Shown: positions 43,039 through 53,351, counted from the first letter of the stretch. The stretch: DNA of 64,000 nt from Planctomycetota bacterium (GCA_020638695.1 JACKIB010000001.1:682001-746000); one strand, 5' to 3'. The notes: generated from the letters alone by a model not told the origin. Made by a program: numbers and translations.

Positions 43039-43123
43039 CGTGCGAGGAATGCTAGCGGATCTGCCCGAGTCGCGATCGAGCCGACGGACGCAGTGACGCC
43101 TGGACATGGGCCACGCCGAGTGG

Positions 43124-43301
43124 CCTATCGCGGCCAAGGCCGCACACAAGGCCTTGGGTGAGCGCGGCGCCATGAGGCCTCAGCCGCTTGCTCGTCAGAG
43201 CTTCCGGGGCCGCTGCCTACTGGAGAAACAGCCGCCCAGTTGTCTTGGAAGGCACCGGAGGTCTTCGCGTGCCGGCACGATCCGCGGCCCCAGCAGCTCA
43301 G
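43124..43301 (+). repeat. Family A repeat, copy B
   Basis: About 178 bases between the two Uma2 genes, beginning CCTATCGCGGCCAAGGCCGC and ending CAGCAGCTCAG. The palindrome is slightly worn (CACAAGGCCTTGGG). The last four bases overlap the stop codon of Uma2 copy 2. Confidence 0.88.
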
Positions 43302-43909
43302 AGCTCCTCGAACAGCTCGCCGACGCGGAAGCCGAACCCGGGGAGCACACGAGAGGAGAAGGTGGCGTCCGCGCCGAGTTCCTCGCCCACCGAACGGCGC
43401 TCCTCGCCCCGGAACACGGTGAGCACCCGGCGCTCGCTGTCGACCAGCACGTACTCCAGCACCCCGTTGCGCGCATAGACGCGCCGCTTCGGCCCCAGGT
43501 CGATCCGCGCCGTGCTCGGCGAGAGGATCTCGAAGACCAACTCGGGGACGACGCGCAGGAACTTCCGCGGCCGCGGCGCGGTGCCCCAGCGCGCCGCGGA
43601 GACGAACGACACATCCGGCTCGACGGTGTCCCCCGAGGGAAACTCGAAGCCTTGGCTGGACCCAAAGCTCCGGCCGAGACCACGCCCCCTGAGGAACGAC
43701 TTCAGCCGAAAGCCGATCTCCTCCTCGACCTCGCCGTGCGGCCACCCCGCGGGCGGCTCGCGGACGATGAAGCCATCGATCAACTCGTAGTGGCACAGGT
43801 CACCCGGCGGAACGCTCGCCGCGAAGCCCGCGAAATCCTCCTGGGTGAACCGCTCACAGGATCGGTAGACGATGTCGTGCACATCCAGAGGGAAACGCGA
43901 GCGTTGCAT
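43298..43909 (-). CDS. Uma2 family endonuclease-fold protein, copy 2
   Basis: A 203-residue tandem duplicate of the preceding Uma2 gene. The proteins differ at about a dozen positions, mainly in the first third (MQRSRFPLDVHD versus MRGSRSPLDVHD, EEEIGFRLKSFL versus EGEIVFRLKSFL). All candidate PD-(D/E)xK residues are kept in both copies, so neither looks dead. The upstream sequence is also duplicated (TAGCGGATCTGCCCGA at about 43923 and 43053). Intergenic family A sequence lies between the copies. Confidence 0.9.
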   Translation of the reverse strand: MQRSRFPLDVHDIVYRSCERFTQEDFAGFAASVPPGDLCHYELIDGFIVREPPAGWPHGEVEEEIGFRLKSFLRGRGLGRSFGSSQGFEFPSGDTVEPDVSFVSAARWGTAPRPRKFLRVVPELVFEILSPSTARIDLGPKRRVYARNGVLEYVLVDSERRVLTVFRGEERRSVGEELGADATFSSRVLPGFGFRVGELFEEL

Positions 43910-44065
43910 CGTGCGGGAATGTTAGCGGATCTGCCCGATCGCGACCGGGCCGACGGACGCGGCGACACGGCTGCCCCGCGCCGAGAAGCCGCAGACAACG
44001 CGCCCCCGCCCGGCACGCGCTCGCGCGGTCCCGCGGTGCCGCGACTCGGGTCGACCGGCATCGAT

Positions 44066-47000
44066 TCAGCGAACCGGACAACCAGCGTAGTGACGATGCG
44101 GTTGCAGCACCTCGTGCTTCATCACCACACTGTGCGGCGCCACGGTGCTGCCCTGGCCAATCTCGGCTCCGTAGAGCAACACCGCGCCACCGCGCACCGT
44201 CGAGCCTTCGCCCAGCCGCACGCGGCCGATCTTCAACACCCGATCCTCGAAGCTGTGCGCCTGGAACAGCCCTTCGAAGGTCGCGCCATCGGCGAACTCC
44301 AGCATGTCCGGGTCGACGACCTGGGCAAAACCTCCGCCGAGGAGCACGCGCCGACCGATACGCATTCCCATGGCACGCAGGTAGAACGTCAGCCACAGGG
44401 TCCCGGCCAGTCGATCGAGCAACCCGCGGGCGAGGAACCCCCACGCGACGTAGAGGAAGTCCCACCGGCAACACCAGCTCGACCAGAGGCCGTGGCGCCC
44501 CGGTTGCACGCGGCCCAACAACAGCCACTTGAGTGCGAGCACCAACACGCACGGGGCAGCGACCGTCAGTGCGCCCGAGCCGACCACGCCGGCCCACCAG
44601 GACAGGCCGCGCGGCACGTCGTGCAGTGCTCCGACCACGGCGAGCCACCCGACCAGCACCCCGCTGCCGACCGCCGGCAGCGCGAAGCGAAGCAATTCCC
44701 AGGCGAGGCGGTGCAACCAACGCAGCGGCGAGGGTCGGTGGGTCAACGCGCGGTCGAGCTCGACCACCTCGCGGTGCGGTAGCTCGAACGGCGGGTGGCC
44801 GAACCACGACGAAGCGGAGCGCAGACTTCGTGGTTCCGCCGGCGTGCAGATGCCGAGCAGGAGGTCGTCCGGCAGAACCGCGCCGGGGGGCACCACCACG
44901 TGGTTGCCGAAGAAGGTTCCAGTGCCGATCTCGGTGTGGGCCGTGGTCACGGTGCCGCGATCGATCCACGGACCGGCGAGGTAGATTCCGTCGGCGAAGA
45001 AGCACTCGGCGCCGACCGTGACGTTTTCCGGCAACACATCGACGATGGTGCTGATCTCACAGCCGCGGCCGATGCGCATTCCGGCGCCGCGCAGCCACAC
45101 GGGCCACAGCAGACTCCCGGATAGCCAGGTGCCGGCGCCCGTCACCAGGTCGGTGCGCAGCCACACCCCAACGTAGCGCGGGTCGAACCGACCGATACTC
45201 CCATCGGGCACCGCGGGGATGGCCCACAGCAGCAGCGCGCGCATCACCAAGCTGGCGAGCAATCCGAGCACCGACAACCCGAGCAGCGCGGCGACGAACC
45301 GCCAGTCGATGCCAGGGTCGCTCCACCACGCGAGCAGCTCCGGATCGCCGAGTTCGGCGAGCCACACCGCCGCCGACACGAACCCAAAGAACGGCAGCGC
45401 GAGCAGCACCGAAACCCCGGTCTGCGCGGCCATCAAGCGCAGGCCGAACGCGTGTTCCCCCAGTTCTCGTTCGTGGTCGACCACGGGTGCCGCAGGCACC
45501 GCGTCGCGTGGCTGCGCCGGCACGCCGTCCCACCGCGCTCCTTGGGGAATCCGCCCGCCGTCGCAAAGTGAAGACAGTGGCGTGAGTTGCGCACCGGCCC
45601 CGACCACGGTGTCGCCACCGACTCCCGAGCGCACTCCGAGAGTGGCTCGGTCCTCGATCCGCACCGGCGCGCAGTGCACACGCCCGGCCGCGAGGTGCAC
45701 CAACCCGACTCGAACTTCCTGCCCGAGCGTCACGTCGTCGCCGATCTCCAGCAGGTCCCAGCCACCCGACAGCAGCTCGACGCCGCGGTGGATGTGCACA
45801 CGCCGACCGACCCGCGCGCCCAGGGCGCGCAGCACACTCGCCTGCCACGGCGTGCCGGCGAGCCGCCGCCATGGCACGAGGCGCACGGTGCGCAGCACGA
45901 TCCAATGGCGCAGGTAGAACCAACCCCACGCCGGGTGTGATCCCGGCCGGTAGCGGCCGATCAGCAACCGCTTGGTCGCCACCGCCAGGGCCACCGAAGC
46001 GACCGCGCGGAGCGGCATCAGCAGCGGGCCGAGGAACGGCAACAGGAGCAACGCACCCACTGCACCGAGCTGCTCCACCGACCAAGGCAGCACGTCGAAC
46101 GCCAGCAGGTAGCCGAGCGGTGCCACCCACGACAACCCGAACAGCAGCCACAATCCCTGCGCCACCGTGCACAGCACCGGCCGCGCGCCGGGAACCGAAC
46201 CGGGCGAGTCCTCGGGATCGGGCAGCGCACCTTCCGCCGCCCCACCGTGCCGTGCGCGTGCCGCGAGGCGTTCCACGGTGCGGAGCTCGTACACCTCGCG
46301 CACGGCGAGCCGCGCGGTGTCCGGCGTGGTGCGCAGCGCGGAGATCAACTCCGCGGCGCGCAGCGAGGTGCCGCCGAGGGAGAAGAAGTCCTCGTCCCGC
46401 CCCACCTGAGGAAGCTCCAACGCGCTCGCCATCGCGGCGGCGATGCGCCGTTCGATCGGATCCGCCAGCGGTGCACCTGGCGAGGCAGGCGCGACCGCAC
46501 TGCGCGCGGCGGCGGCGCGTTCGAGCTCGGCTGCCAGCGCGCGGCGGTCCAGCTTGCCGCCCACCGTGGTCGGCAGCGCCGCCACGAGCACCAGGCGTGC
46601 CGGCACCATCGGCTCCGGCAGCTCGGCGCGCAACCGGGTGCGCGTCGCTTCGGGGTCGAACGACTCGGCCGGCGCGACTCCGTTCGACACCACGCAACCG
46701 ACCAGTTGCTCGCGCCCGACACTACCGACCAGCACGCAGCCAGCGGCACGTACTCCGGGTACTGCCGCGAGCGCTGCCTCGATCGCTTCCAGCTCGATGC
46801 GGTGCCCACGCACTTTGACCTGGGCATCGAGCCGTCCCTGGTACAGCAGGGTGCCGTCGACCTGGCGCACCACGGAATCGCCAGTGCGGTAGAGCCGACC
46901 CAGGTGTGGGTGCACGGGAAAGCGCTCGGCGGTCAGCTCCGGCAGTCCCAGGTAGCCACGCGCCAGACCGACACCGGACAGGCACAGCTCGCCAGGCACA

Positions 47001-48052
47001 CCGTCGGCCACCGGGTGGAGTTCCGGATCGAGTACCAGCGCGTTGCGCCCGGGGATCGGCACCCCGATGGTCACCGGAACACCGGGATGCAGCCGCGTGC
47101 GGGTCGCAGTGACCGTGCACTCGGTCGGCCCGTAGCCGTTCTCCAACCAGATGCCCTGCCCCCAGCGCGCCACCAGCTCGGGCGCGATCGCCTCGCCGCC
47201 GGCGTACACCAGCCGCAGATCCGGCAGCGCGGCGTGCGGCGCCACACAGCCGGTGGCGCGCAGCAGGGTCGGCGTCGGCATCAGCACGGTGACGCGTTCT
47301 CGGCGCAGGAACTCGATCAAGTCCGGGCCGGAGCGCACCACCTCGTCGTCCATCACCACGCAGGTCGCTCCGCTCGCGAACGCACACCAGACTTCTTCCA
47401 ACGACGAGTCGAATGCGTGCGACGAGCCCTGCGCGATGCGGTCGCCGGGCGCCAGACCGAAGTAGCCGAGGTCCTGCGAGATCAGGTCGACGATGCCCGA
47501 ATGCTCGAGCAACACTCCCTTGGGCTGCCCGCTGGTGCCCGAAGTGTAGATGACGTAGGCGAGACTTCGCGGGGTGAGCCAGGGCGGGCGTGGCGAAACG
47601 ACCGGAGCAGACGGCAGCGCCGCGACATCGAGCAGAGGGATCCCGATGCCGGCCAGGCGCGCTGCACCTGCCTCGTCGGTCACCACCGCGACGGCTCCCG
47701 AGTCGGCGAGGACGAACCGGAGGTGTGAATCCGGGAACAATGGGTCCGGGCAGACGAACGCCGCGCCGCACCGCAGCACCCCGATCTGCGCCGCGAACAA
47801 TGCGGGGTCGTGCCGCGCCAACAATACCGCGACGACGCATTCTCCCGTCACGTGCTGCTCGACGGCCCCGCGCACTCGTGCGGCCTGCGCCTCGAGCTCC
47901 GCGTAGGTCCACTCCACGCGTGCGGGTCGCTGCGGGCCGGGCGGGATGTCGAGCGCGATCCGCTGCGGGTGCGCGCGCACCGCTGCCGTGAGCAGCTCGT
48001 GCAGACAGCTCGGACGTGCGGCAGCCTCAGTGGCGGTCGGGTCGGCGTTCAT
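44066..48052 (-). CDS. Pls/PosA-family single-module non-ribosomal peptide synthetase
   Basis: A 1328-residue membrane NRPS with the architecture of epsilon-poly-L-lysine synthase. Adenylation domain (about 20-510): VIYTSGTSGQPKGV (167-180), LENGYGPTEC (303-312), YRTGD (388-392), KVRGHRIELEAIE (413-425) and K500 in GGKLDRRAL. Carrier protein: Ser 563 in DFFSLGGTSLRAAELI. No condensation or thioesterase domain follows. Instead residues 640-1328 hold several membrane segments and hexapeptide-repeat (left-handed beta-helix) domains, the terminal region that joins amino acids in Pls. By-eye pocket residues (D, S, E, M, V, A, G, V, T) are tentative; Glu may favour a basic amino acid. It starts six bases after the kinase stop, so the two are probably co-transcribed. 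The product could be a poly-amino acid or short isopeptide. Confidence 0.88.
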   Translation of the reverse strand: MNADPTATEAAARPSCLHELLTAAVRAHPQRIALDIPPGPQRPARVEWTYAELEAQAARVRGAVEQHVTGECVVAVLLARHDPALFAAQIGVLRCGAAFVCPDPLFPDSHLRFVLADSGAVAVVTDEAGAARLAGIGIPLLDVAALPSAPVVSPRPPWLTPRSLAYVIYTSGTSGQPKGVLLEHSGIVDLISQDLGYFGLAPGDRIAQGSSHAFDSSLEEVWCAFASGATCVVMDDEVVRSGPDLIEFLRRERVTVLMPTPTLLRATGCVAPHAALPDLRLVYAGGEAIAPELVARWGQGIWLENGYGPTECTVTATRTRLHPGVPVTIGVPIPGRNALVLDPELHPVADGVPGELCLSGVGLARGYLGLPELTAERFPVHPHLGRLYRTGDSVVRQVDGTLLYQGRLDAQVKVRGHRIELEAIEAALAAVPGVRAAGCVLVGSVGREQLVGCVVSNGVAPAESFDPEATRTRLRAELPEPMVPARLVLVAALPTTVGGKLDRRALAAELERAAAARSAVAPASPGAPLADPIERRIAAAMASALELPQVGRDEDFFSLGGTSLRAAELISALRTTPDTARLAVREVYELRTVERLAARARHGGAAEGALPDPEDSPGSVPGARPVLCTVAQGLWLLFGLSWVAPLGYLLAFDVLPWSVEQLGAVGALLLLPFLGPLLMPLRAVASVALAVATKRLLIGRYRPGSHPAWGWFYLRHWIVLRTVRLVPWRRLAGTPWQASVLRALGARVGRRVHIHRGVELLSGGWDLLEIGDDVTLGQEVRVGLVHLAAGRVHCAPVRIEDRATLGVRSGVGGDTVVGAGAQLTPLSSLCDGGRIPQGARWDGVPAQPRDAVPAAPVVDHERELGEHAFGLRLMAAQTGVSVLLALPFFGFVSAAVWLAELGDPELLAWWSDPGIDWRFVAALLGLSVLGLLASLVMRALLLWAIPAVPDGSIGRFDPRYVGVWLRTDLVTGAGTWLSGSLLWPVWLRGAGMRIGRGCEISTIVDVLPENVTVGAECFFADGIYLAGPWIDRGTVTTAHTEIGTGTFFGNHVVVPPGAVLPDDLLLGICTPAEPRSLRSASSWFGHPPFELPHREVVELDRALTHRPSPLRWLHRLAWELLRFALPAVGSGVLVGWLAVVGALHDVPRGLSWWAGVVGSGALTVAAPCVLVLALKWLLLGRVQPGRHGLWSSWCCRWDFLYVAWGFLARGLLDRLAGTLWLTFYLRAMGMRIGRRVLLGGGFAQVVDPDMLEFADGATFEGLFQAHSFEDRVLKIGRVRLGEGSTVRGGAVLLYGAEIGQGSTVAPHSVVMKHEVLQPHRHYAGCPVR

Positions 48053-48058
48053 CGCTGC

Positions 48059-50764
48059 TCAACGATGTTTCGGCTGTGCAAACAACTTGTCGCACTGAGC
48101 GATCAACGCCTCGGTCGAGGTTCGTTGCGACTGGGCCCCCCAGTAGCGGGGGTGCTGCTCGGCGACGCGCCGGAACAACGCCACCGCCTTGACCCAGCGA
48201 GCCCGCGCCGCCTGCACGAACTCCGTCACGTCGCGGTCGGCCTTGACCGCACGCATCGCCCGGCTCCACTCCCAGTGGCCCATCGCCGCCTCGGACTCCG
48301 CCAGCGCGATCTGGTGATCAGGGCTGTTCGGTTGCCCGGCAGCCAGCACCTCGGCGAGTTGCAGCGCCTCGCGCGAGATTCGCCCACAGCTGTCGACGTC
48401 TTCGCGCACCAGATGCACGGCGGCCAACTGTCGCAGGGCGATCCGCAGGTTGAGTCGGCCGCGTTCGCTCTCGGGCGCCGCCCGCAGGTTCTCGCGCTGC
48501 AGAGCGACGTCCTCCTCGGCCAGCGGCAACGCGTCGGCGCCACGCCGATCGGTGAGCAGCAGCGTCACCAGACGGGACACCACCAGCGACAGGCGGTGGA
48601 TGTAGCCGGAGTTGTCCGGATCGGCAGTGCGCAATGGCCGCAGTTCGGCAGCCGCCGCGCGGTAGGCGCGCTCCGCCTGCACCTTGTCGCCGTCCATGTA
48701 GTACCAGAAATCGGCCCGGTGCCGGTGGACGTGCGCGCGCAACAGCCGGGCGCTGACCGAACGATCCTGCGGGGTCAGGAGCCGCTCGATCTGCGGCAAC
48801 AACTCGTTCCAGCACTTCTTGGCACCCGCGTCGTCGCCGGAGTTCCAGATGGCTTCGAGACGCAACATCATCACCTCGAGTCGGCGCTGCCATGCGCGCA
48901 GTCCGGCGTCGTGCTTGGGCACCGGCAGCAGCGCCAGACCCTTGCCGAACCCCACCGCCGCCTCCGCCCAACGCCCGTGCTGGCGATCGAGTTGGGCGCG
49001 CGCGAACAGCCGGCGGGCTCGGTAGACCTGCAGCACGTCGCGTGTCGCGTCGGTCTCGCGCACCGTTCCCGCCAGCGCATCGGCATCGGCCAACAACCGC
49101 TCGAACTCGTCGAGCTGCGCGGTCTCGAGCAGGAACCCGGCCCGCTCCAGTCGCCCGGTGGCGAGCGCCAGCGTCAGTTCGGGATCGGCGGGAGTGTTGC
49201 GGTGCAGGTGTTCGAGCAACCCGAGCCCGACGTCGAGCGTCGCGACCGCGCGCTCCGGTTCGGACAGACCGTTGCCGGCACCTTGGATCCCCGCGGTCGT
49301 CCGGTACAGCTCGGCCACGGTGCGCAGCAGCTCGGGCCGATCGCCCGCCGCCGCGCGAACCTCGTCGAGCCACGACCGCACCCGGTCGAGCAACGCGCGA
49401 CGCAGCGGGGTGGCGCCGGGCAGCTCACCGAGCCGCGTCTGCAGTTCGCCGGCGACCCACTCGGAGAACGCGCGGTTCTGCGCCACCAGCCGCTCGGCCT
49501 GCTCGGCGCGCCGCTGCTCCGCCTGCCGCGCCCGCTCGGTGCGCACCGCCATGATCACGCTGACCACCGCGGCCACCACCACGGCGATCAGCACGACCGC
49601 TGCCGCGGCGACCAACACGCGGTTGCGCCGGGTAAACAGCCGCAGCTGGTAGCCGACCGTCAGCGGGCGGGCTTGGATGGGCAGGCCTTCGCGGTACCGC
49701 GCCAAGTCGGCGCGCAGTGCATCGGCCGACGCGTAGCGGCGCGCGCGGTCCTTGGCGAGCGCGGTGGTGACGATGGTGTCCAGGTCGCCGGCGAGCTCCG
49801 GGCGGTATCGCGACGGCCGCGGTGCCGGGCTCTCGCGCACCAGGCGGACCGCCTCGTCGAACGGCAGCCCGGTGAAGGTGTGCGGTCGCGCACCGCACAG
49901 CAGTTCATACAACAGGACTCCCAGCGAGTAGACGTCGGTGCGTGCATCGAGGTCGCGCGCCTGGCCGGCGAGCTGCTCGGGACTCATGTACGCCGGGGTG
50001 CCGACCACCAACCCTTCCGCGGTGGCGAACGAGCGTTCCCACGACTCGTCATCGGTGACGCACGCGACGCCGAAGTCGATCACCTTGGGGCGCCCCTCGG
50101 CGTCGACCAGGACATTGGCCGGCTTCAAGTCGCGGTGGATCACACCGCGCAGGTGCCCGTGGTGCACGGCGTCGCACACGTCTTCCACCAACCGGCAACG
50201 CTCCTCGATGCTCAGCCGCTGGCGCAGGCACCACTCGTCCAAGCGCTGCGCGCCGGCGACGAACTCCATCACGAAGTACGGCAGCGCCTGGCCGGTCGCC
50301 GCGTCCTCGTCCACGCCGAACTCGTGGATCTGCGCGATCCCCGGGTGGTGCAGGTTCGCCAGCACCCGGGCTTCGAACGCGAACCGCTGCCGCGCCGCCG
50401 GCCCGGGCAGGCCGCGCATCACCTTGACCGCGACGTGCCGCCCCCAGGGCGCTTGGACCGCCGAGTAGACGGCGCCCATGCCACCCTCGCCGAGCAGTTC
50501 CTGCAGTTCACACGAACCGATCCGCCGGCCGCGCAACGCCGCGGTCGATGCGGGCGCCGAGTCGTCGCGATGCACGGTCGGCGGCTCGAGGAACTCCGCT
50601 CCCGCACTCTGCTCGGCGACCCCGAGCAGCACCTCGACCTCACTGCGCAGCTGTGCATCACCCGCGCACTCCTGGTCGAGCAGCCGCTGCCGGGCGGGCC
50701 CGCTGGGCAGATCCGAAGCGGCGTGGAACACCTCCTGGATGCGCCGCCACAGCTCGGGGTTCAT
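48059..50764 (-). CDS. Membrane Ser/Thr protein kinase (Pkn/Hanks type) with TPR-like sensor region
   Basis: A 901-residue kinase. Catalytic domain about 85-360: Gly loop LGEGGMGAVY (91-100), K114 in VAVKVM, HRDLKPANVL, DFG in VIDFGVA, and APE-like YMSPEQ; all essential residues are intact. One membrane segment lies near 405-430 (VLVAAAAVVLIAVVVAAVVSV), after which about 470 residues of helical pairs look like TPR or similar repeats outside the membrane. The N-terminal helical stretch (1-80) matches the leader common in planctomycete kinases. It is the first gene of a two-gene unit with the Pls-type synthetase and may control it by phosphorylation, which is inference. Confidence 0.93.
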   Translation of the reverse strand: MNPELWRRIQEVFHAASDLPSGPARQRLLDQECAGDAQLRSEVEVLLGVAEQSAGAEFLEPPTVHRDDSAPASTAALRGRRIGSCELQELLGEGGMGAVYSAVQAPWGRHVAVKVMRGLPGPAARQRFAFEARVLANLHHPGIAQIHEFGVDEDAATGQALPYFVMEFVAGAQRLDEWCLRQRLSIEERCRLVEDVCDAVHHGHLRGVIHRDLKPANVLVDAEGRPKVIDFGVACVTDDESWERSFATAEGLVVGTPAYMSPEQLAGQARDLDARTDVYSLGVLLYELLCGARPHTFTGLPFDEAVRLVRESPAPRPSRYRPELAGDLDTIVTTALAKDRARRYASADALRADLARYREGLPIQARPLTVGYQLRLFTRRNRVLVAAAAVVLIAVVVAAVVSVIMAVRTERARQAEQRRAEQAERLVAQNRAFSEWVAGELQTRLGELPGATPLRRALLDRVRSWLDEVRAAAGDRPELLRTVAELYRTTAGIQGAGNGLSEPERAVATLDVGLGLLEHLHRNTPADPELTLALATGRLERAGFLLETAQLDEFERLLADADALAGTVRETDATRDVLQVYRARRLFARAQLDRQHGRWAEAAVGFGKGLALLPVPKHDAGLRAWQRRLEVMMLRLEAIWNSGDDAGAKKCWNELLPQIERLLTPQDRSVSARLLRAHVHRHRADFWYYMDGDKVQAERAYRAAAAELRPLRTADPDNSGYIHRLSLVVSRLVTLLLTDRRGADALPLAEEDVALQRENLRAAPESERGRLNLRIALRQLAAVHLVREDVDSCGRISREALQLAEVLAAGQPNSPDHQIALAESEAAMGHWEWSRAMRAVKADRDVTEFVQAARARWVKAVALFRRVAEQHPRYWGAQSQRTSTEALIAQCDKLFAQPKHR

Positions 50765-51095
50765 CGGTGGAAGGCGCTCCGGCGCTGCCGTCGCATCGGG
50801 TCGCACCTTGGTTGGTCGGCATTCGGCATCCGCGGTGCTGAGGATCGCCGCTGGCGCCGGTCGCGGTCAAGGGGAGCCAAGACTCCACCACCTGCCGGGA
50901 GCTCGGACCTCGCCACGGCAACGGTCCGCACGCGCGCCGGGCCCGTGCCCGGAGGCGGGGTGCATCGCCGCCCGGGCAGACGATCCCCTCGCCACGTTGC
51001 TGCTCCACCGCTGGTCCACCAACCGCCGCCGGTTCGCAGCGCCTTGCGCACGAACGCCGGGCCGACCGCCCCGTGCGGCGCGGTAGGCTTCCGAC
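50765..51095. other. Non-coding divergent region between kinase and GT39 genes
   Basis: A 331-base gap between divergent starts. No supported gene or RNA is seen; open frames here have no family features. Promoters for the kinase-NRPS unit and the glycosyltransferase should lie here. Confidence 0.4.
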
Positions 51096-53168
51096 ATGCC
51101 CGCCCCCAGCCCCCGCATCCGGCGCCGCTGCCTGTCAGTGGTGGGAGCGCTGCTGCTGGTCCACCTCGCCATGCTCATGCGGCTGGCGCAGCAGACGCCG
51201 TGGACGGTGGACGAGAACTCCTACCTGATGGCGGGCATCGCCTTGCGGCACGAGCTGTCGTTCGAGTCACAGCGCACCATTCCGCACGGTCCGCTGCCGT
51301 TCTACGCCAACCAGTTGAGCAGCTGGTTCGGAGCCGAGCAGCAACCCTCGTTCGTCCCGCTCGAGGCCAACAAGCTCCGCGGCCGCCTCGGCATGCTGGT
51401 GTTCTCCCTGCTCGCCGCGGCGCTGCTGGCGCGCCTCGCCTGGCGGGCGCTCGGCCCGCCTGCGGCAGTGGCGGCGCTGATGCTGTTCATCCTGCATCCG
51501 CTGGTCTCGGCACACGGTTGCTTGCTCACTGCGGACATGGCGCTCACCGCCGCGACCCTTCTGGTGGTCCTCGCGGCGTGGCGCTACCTGGAGCACCCCG
51601 GCGTCTGGCGCGCCGCGCTGCTCGGGGCGAGCCTCGGGATCGCCTGTGCGACCAAGTATCTGGCACTGCTGCTGCTGCCGGGTGTGGTGGTAGCGGTGTC
51701 GTGGCTGCTCGTCACGCGCCGCCTGCGCCCGGGGCCGGCGCTGGGGCACGCGATCTGCTGCGCGACGGGATGCGTGTCGGTGCTGCACGCCTGCTACCTG
51801 TTCCACGCCGGCTGCTACGACCCTGCGCGGCACCCCCTGGCGCCCGGAGGACTGCTGGAGCGCGCCAGCTGGTTGCAGCTGCCGGCGCGCCTACTGCCGG
51901 ACCCGATGGTGCGCGGCATCGACTTCCAGCTCGCCGCGGGGAAGTCGTACGACCGCACGTTCTTCGCCGGCGCGGTCCGCCCCGGGCATCCCGCCTACTA
52001 CGCGGTCGGGCTGGCGGTGACGACACCGCTCGGCATGCTCGTTCTGCTGCCGCTCGACGCGCTGCGCCGGCGCACGCTGCCGGGGTGGCCCACGGCCCTG
52101 CAGTGGATCGTCTGGCCCTCGCTGCTGCTGCCGTTCGCCTACCTGTCGTTCGCCACCACCCTGCAGATCGGCGTGCGCTACGTGCTGCCGCAGCTCGCCC
52201 TGCTGTGCCTGCTGGCCGCACGCCCGGTCGCGGCGCTGTGGTCGGGAGGCCGCACCGCCCGCGCGGTGCTCGCCATGCTGACGGTATGGGTGGCGGCGAC
52301 CGCCGGGTTGCAATGGCCGCACAACCTCGGCGCGATGAACGCGCTCGCCGGCGCGCGACCGTACCGGCTGTTCGGCGACTCGACCGTGTCGTGGCAGCTG
52401 GTCCCCGGCGACGACCCGGCGCTGCGCACCCTGCTGAGTCGCCACGCTGGCGCACAACGGTTGTACCCACGCGCGGGCCCGCGGCTCGGCGTGGTCGTGC
52501 TGCACGCACGCGACGCGTGGCCGGGCGACGCCGCCGAATTCGGGCCGCTGCACCACTGGCTGGACCCGTTCGTACCGTGTGACCACGAGGGGTCGTTCTT
52601 CTGCTTCGACGTCACCGCCGAGCTGTACCGCGAAGCGCTGCGCCGCTCCACGCCGAACCGGGCCCGCTGGCAACGCGATTTCGCCGTCGCACTGCTCGGC
52701 GCGGGGGCGATCGACGCCGCGGCCGCCGAGATCGACGAGTTGGAGTCGCCGGACCCTCTGCTGGCCGCCCAACTCGCGCGGCTGCGCGCCAAACCGCGCG
52801 ACCCGCGCGCCGTGCTGGCCGGCTGGAGCCAGTTGGGTCGCGCCGACCGTGTTCTCGCCGACTCGGATGCCACTGCGGGCGAACGCGCCCATGCGCACTT
52901 CGTGCGCGGCGACTACGTGGCGTGTCGCGAAGTGCTCGAGCCGCTGCAGCGCACGCGGCGCCTGCAACAGACCGAGGCACTCGAACTGATGGTCGCGCAG
53001 GTTCGCAGCCTGGCGGTGCGTGACGCGATCGCGACGGTGCGGGCGTACTCGCCGCCGGCGGACAGCCCGGCGTTCCCCGCGCACGCGCAGCGACTGGCAC
53101 AGCTCGAAGCGCTGTGGGCCGACCTGCGCACGCTTGGTCGCCAGTGCGGCTTGGCGTTGCCAGAGTAG
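51096..53168 (+). CDS. GT39-like (PMT/ArnT-type) membrane glycosyltransferase
   Basis: A 690-residue integral membrane protein with about ten to twelve helices. The acidic motif near the first loop is TVDENSYL (37-44; D39 and E40), as in lipid-linked-sugar transferases of the PMT/ArnT class. The N-terminal half is strongly hydrophobic; the last 200 residues are soluble. It would move a sugar from a polyprenyl carrier to a lipid, protein or polymer; the acceptor is unknown. It stands alone on the plus strand. Confidence 0.78.
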   Translation: MPAPSPRIRRRCLSVVGALLLVHLAMLMRLAQQTPWTVDENSYLMAGIALRHELSFESQRTIPHGPLPFYANQLSSWFGAEQQPSFVPLEANKLRGRLGMLVFSLLAAALLARLAWRALGPPAAVAALMLFILHPLVSAHGCLLTADMALTAATLLVVLAAWRYLEHPGVWRAALLGASLGIACATKYLALLLLPGVVVAVSWLLVTRRLRPGPALGHAICCATGCVSVLHACYLFHAGCYDPARHPLAPGGLLERASWLQLPARLLPDPMVRGIDFQLAAGKSYDRTFFAGAVRPGHPAYYAVGLAVTTPLGMLVLLPLDALRRRTLPGWPTALQWIVWPSLLLPFAYLSFATTLQIGVRYVLPQLALLCLLAARPVAALWSGGRTARAVLAMLTVWVAATAGLQWPHNLGAMNALAGARPYRLFGDSTVSWQLVPGDDPALRTLLSRHAGAQRLYPRAGPRLGVVVLHARDAWPGDAAEFGPLHHWLDPFVPCDHEGSFFCFDVTAELYREALRRSTPNRARWQRDFAVALLGAGAIDAAAAEIDELESPDPLLAAQLARLRAKPRDPRAVLAGWSQLGRADRVLADSDATAGERAHAHFVRGDYVACREVLEPLQRTRRLQQTEALELMVAQVRSLAVRDAIATVRAYSPPADSPAFPAHAQRLAQLEALWADLRTLGRQCGLALPE

Positions 53169-53351
53169 TCTCGCGATCCAAGGCACCGAGTGGCGCGACG
53201 CTCGCGAGAGCTGTACGCGTGCTCGAGTGCACTTCCGATTGCGAACGCAAGTCGGGCTACTGCCCACGCGCATGCGGACTACGCCGTGCAGCCAATGGCA
53301 CGGTGTCGCGCGGGGAGGTTCGATGCTGGAGTCGAAACACGAGGAGTTGTC

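Noticed and set aside
47810..52582. Open frame of about 1590 codons on the plus strand
   Set aside because: It is antisense to the kinase, whose catalytic motifs are intact, and out of frame with the glycosyltransferase. Composition is biased and no domain is recognisable.
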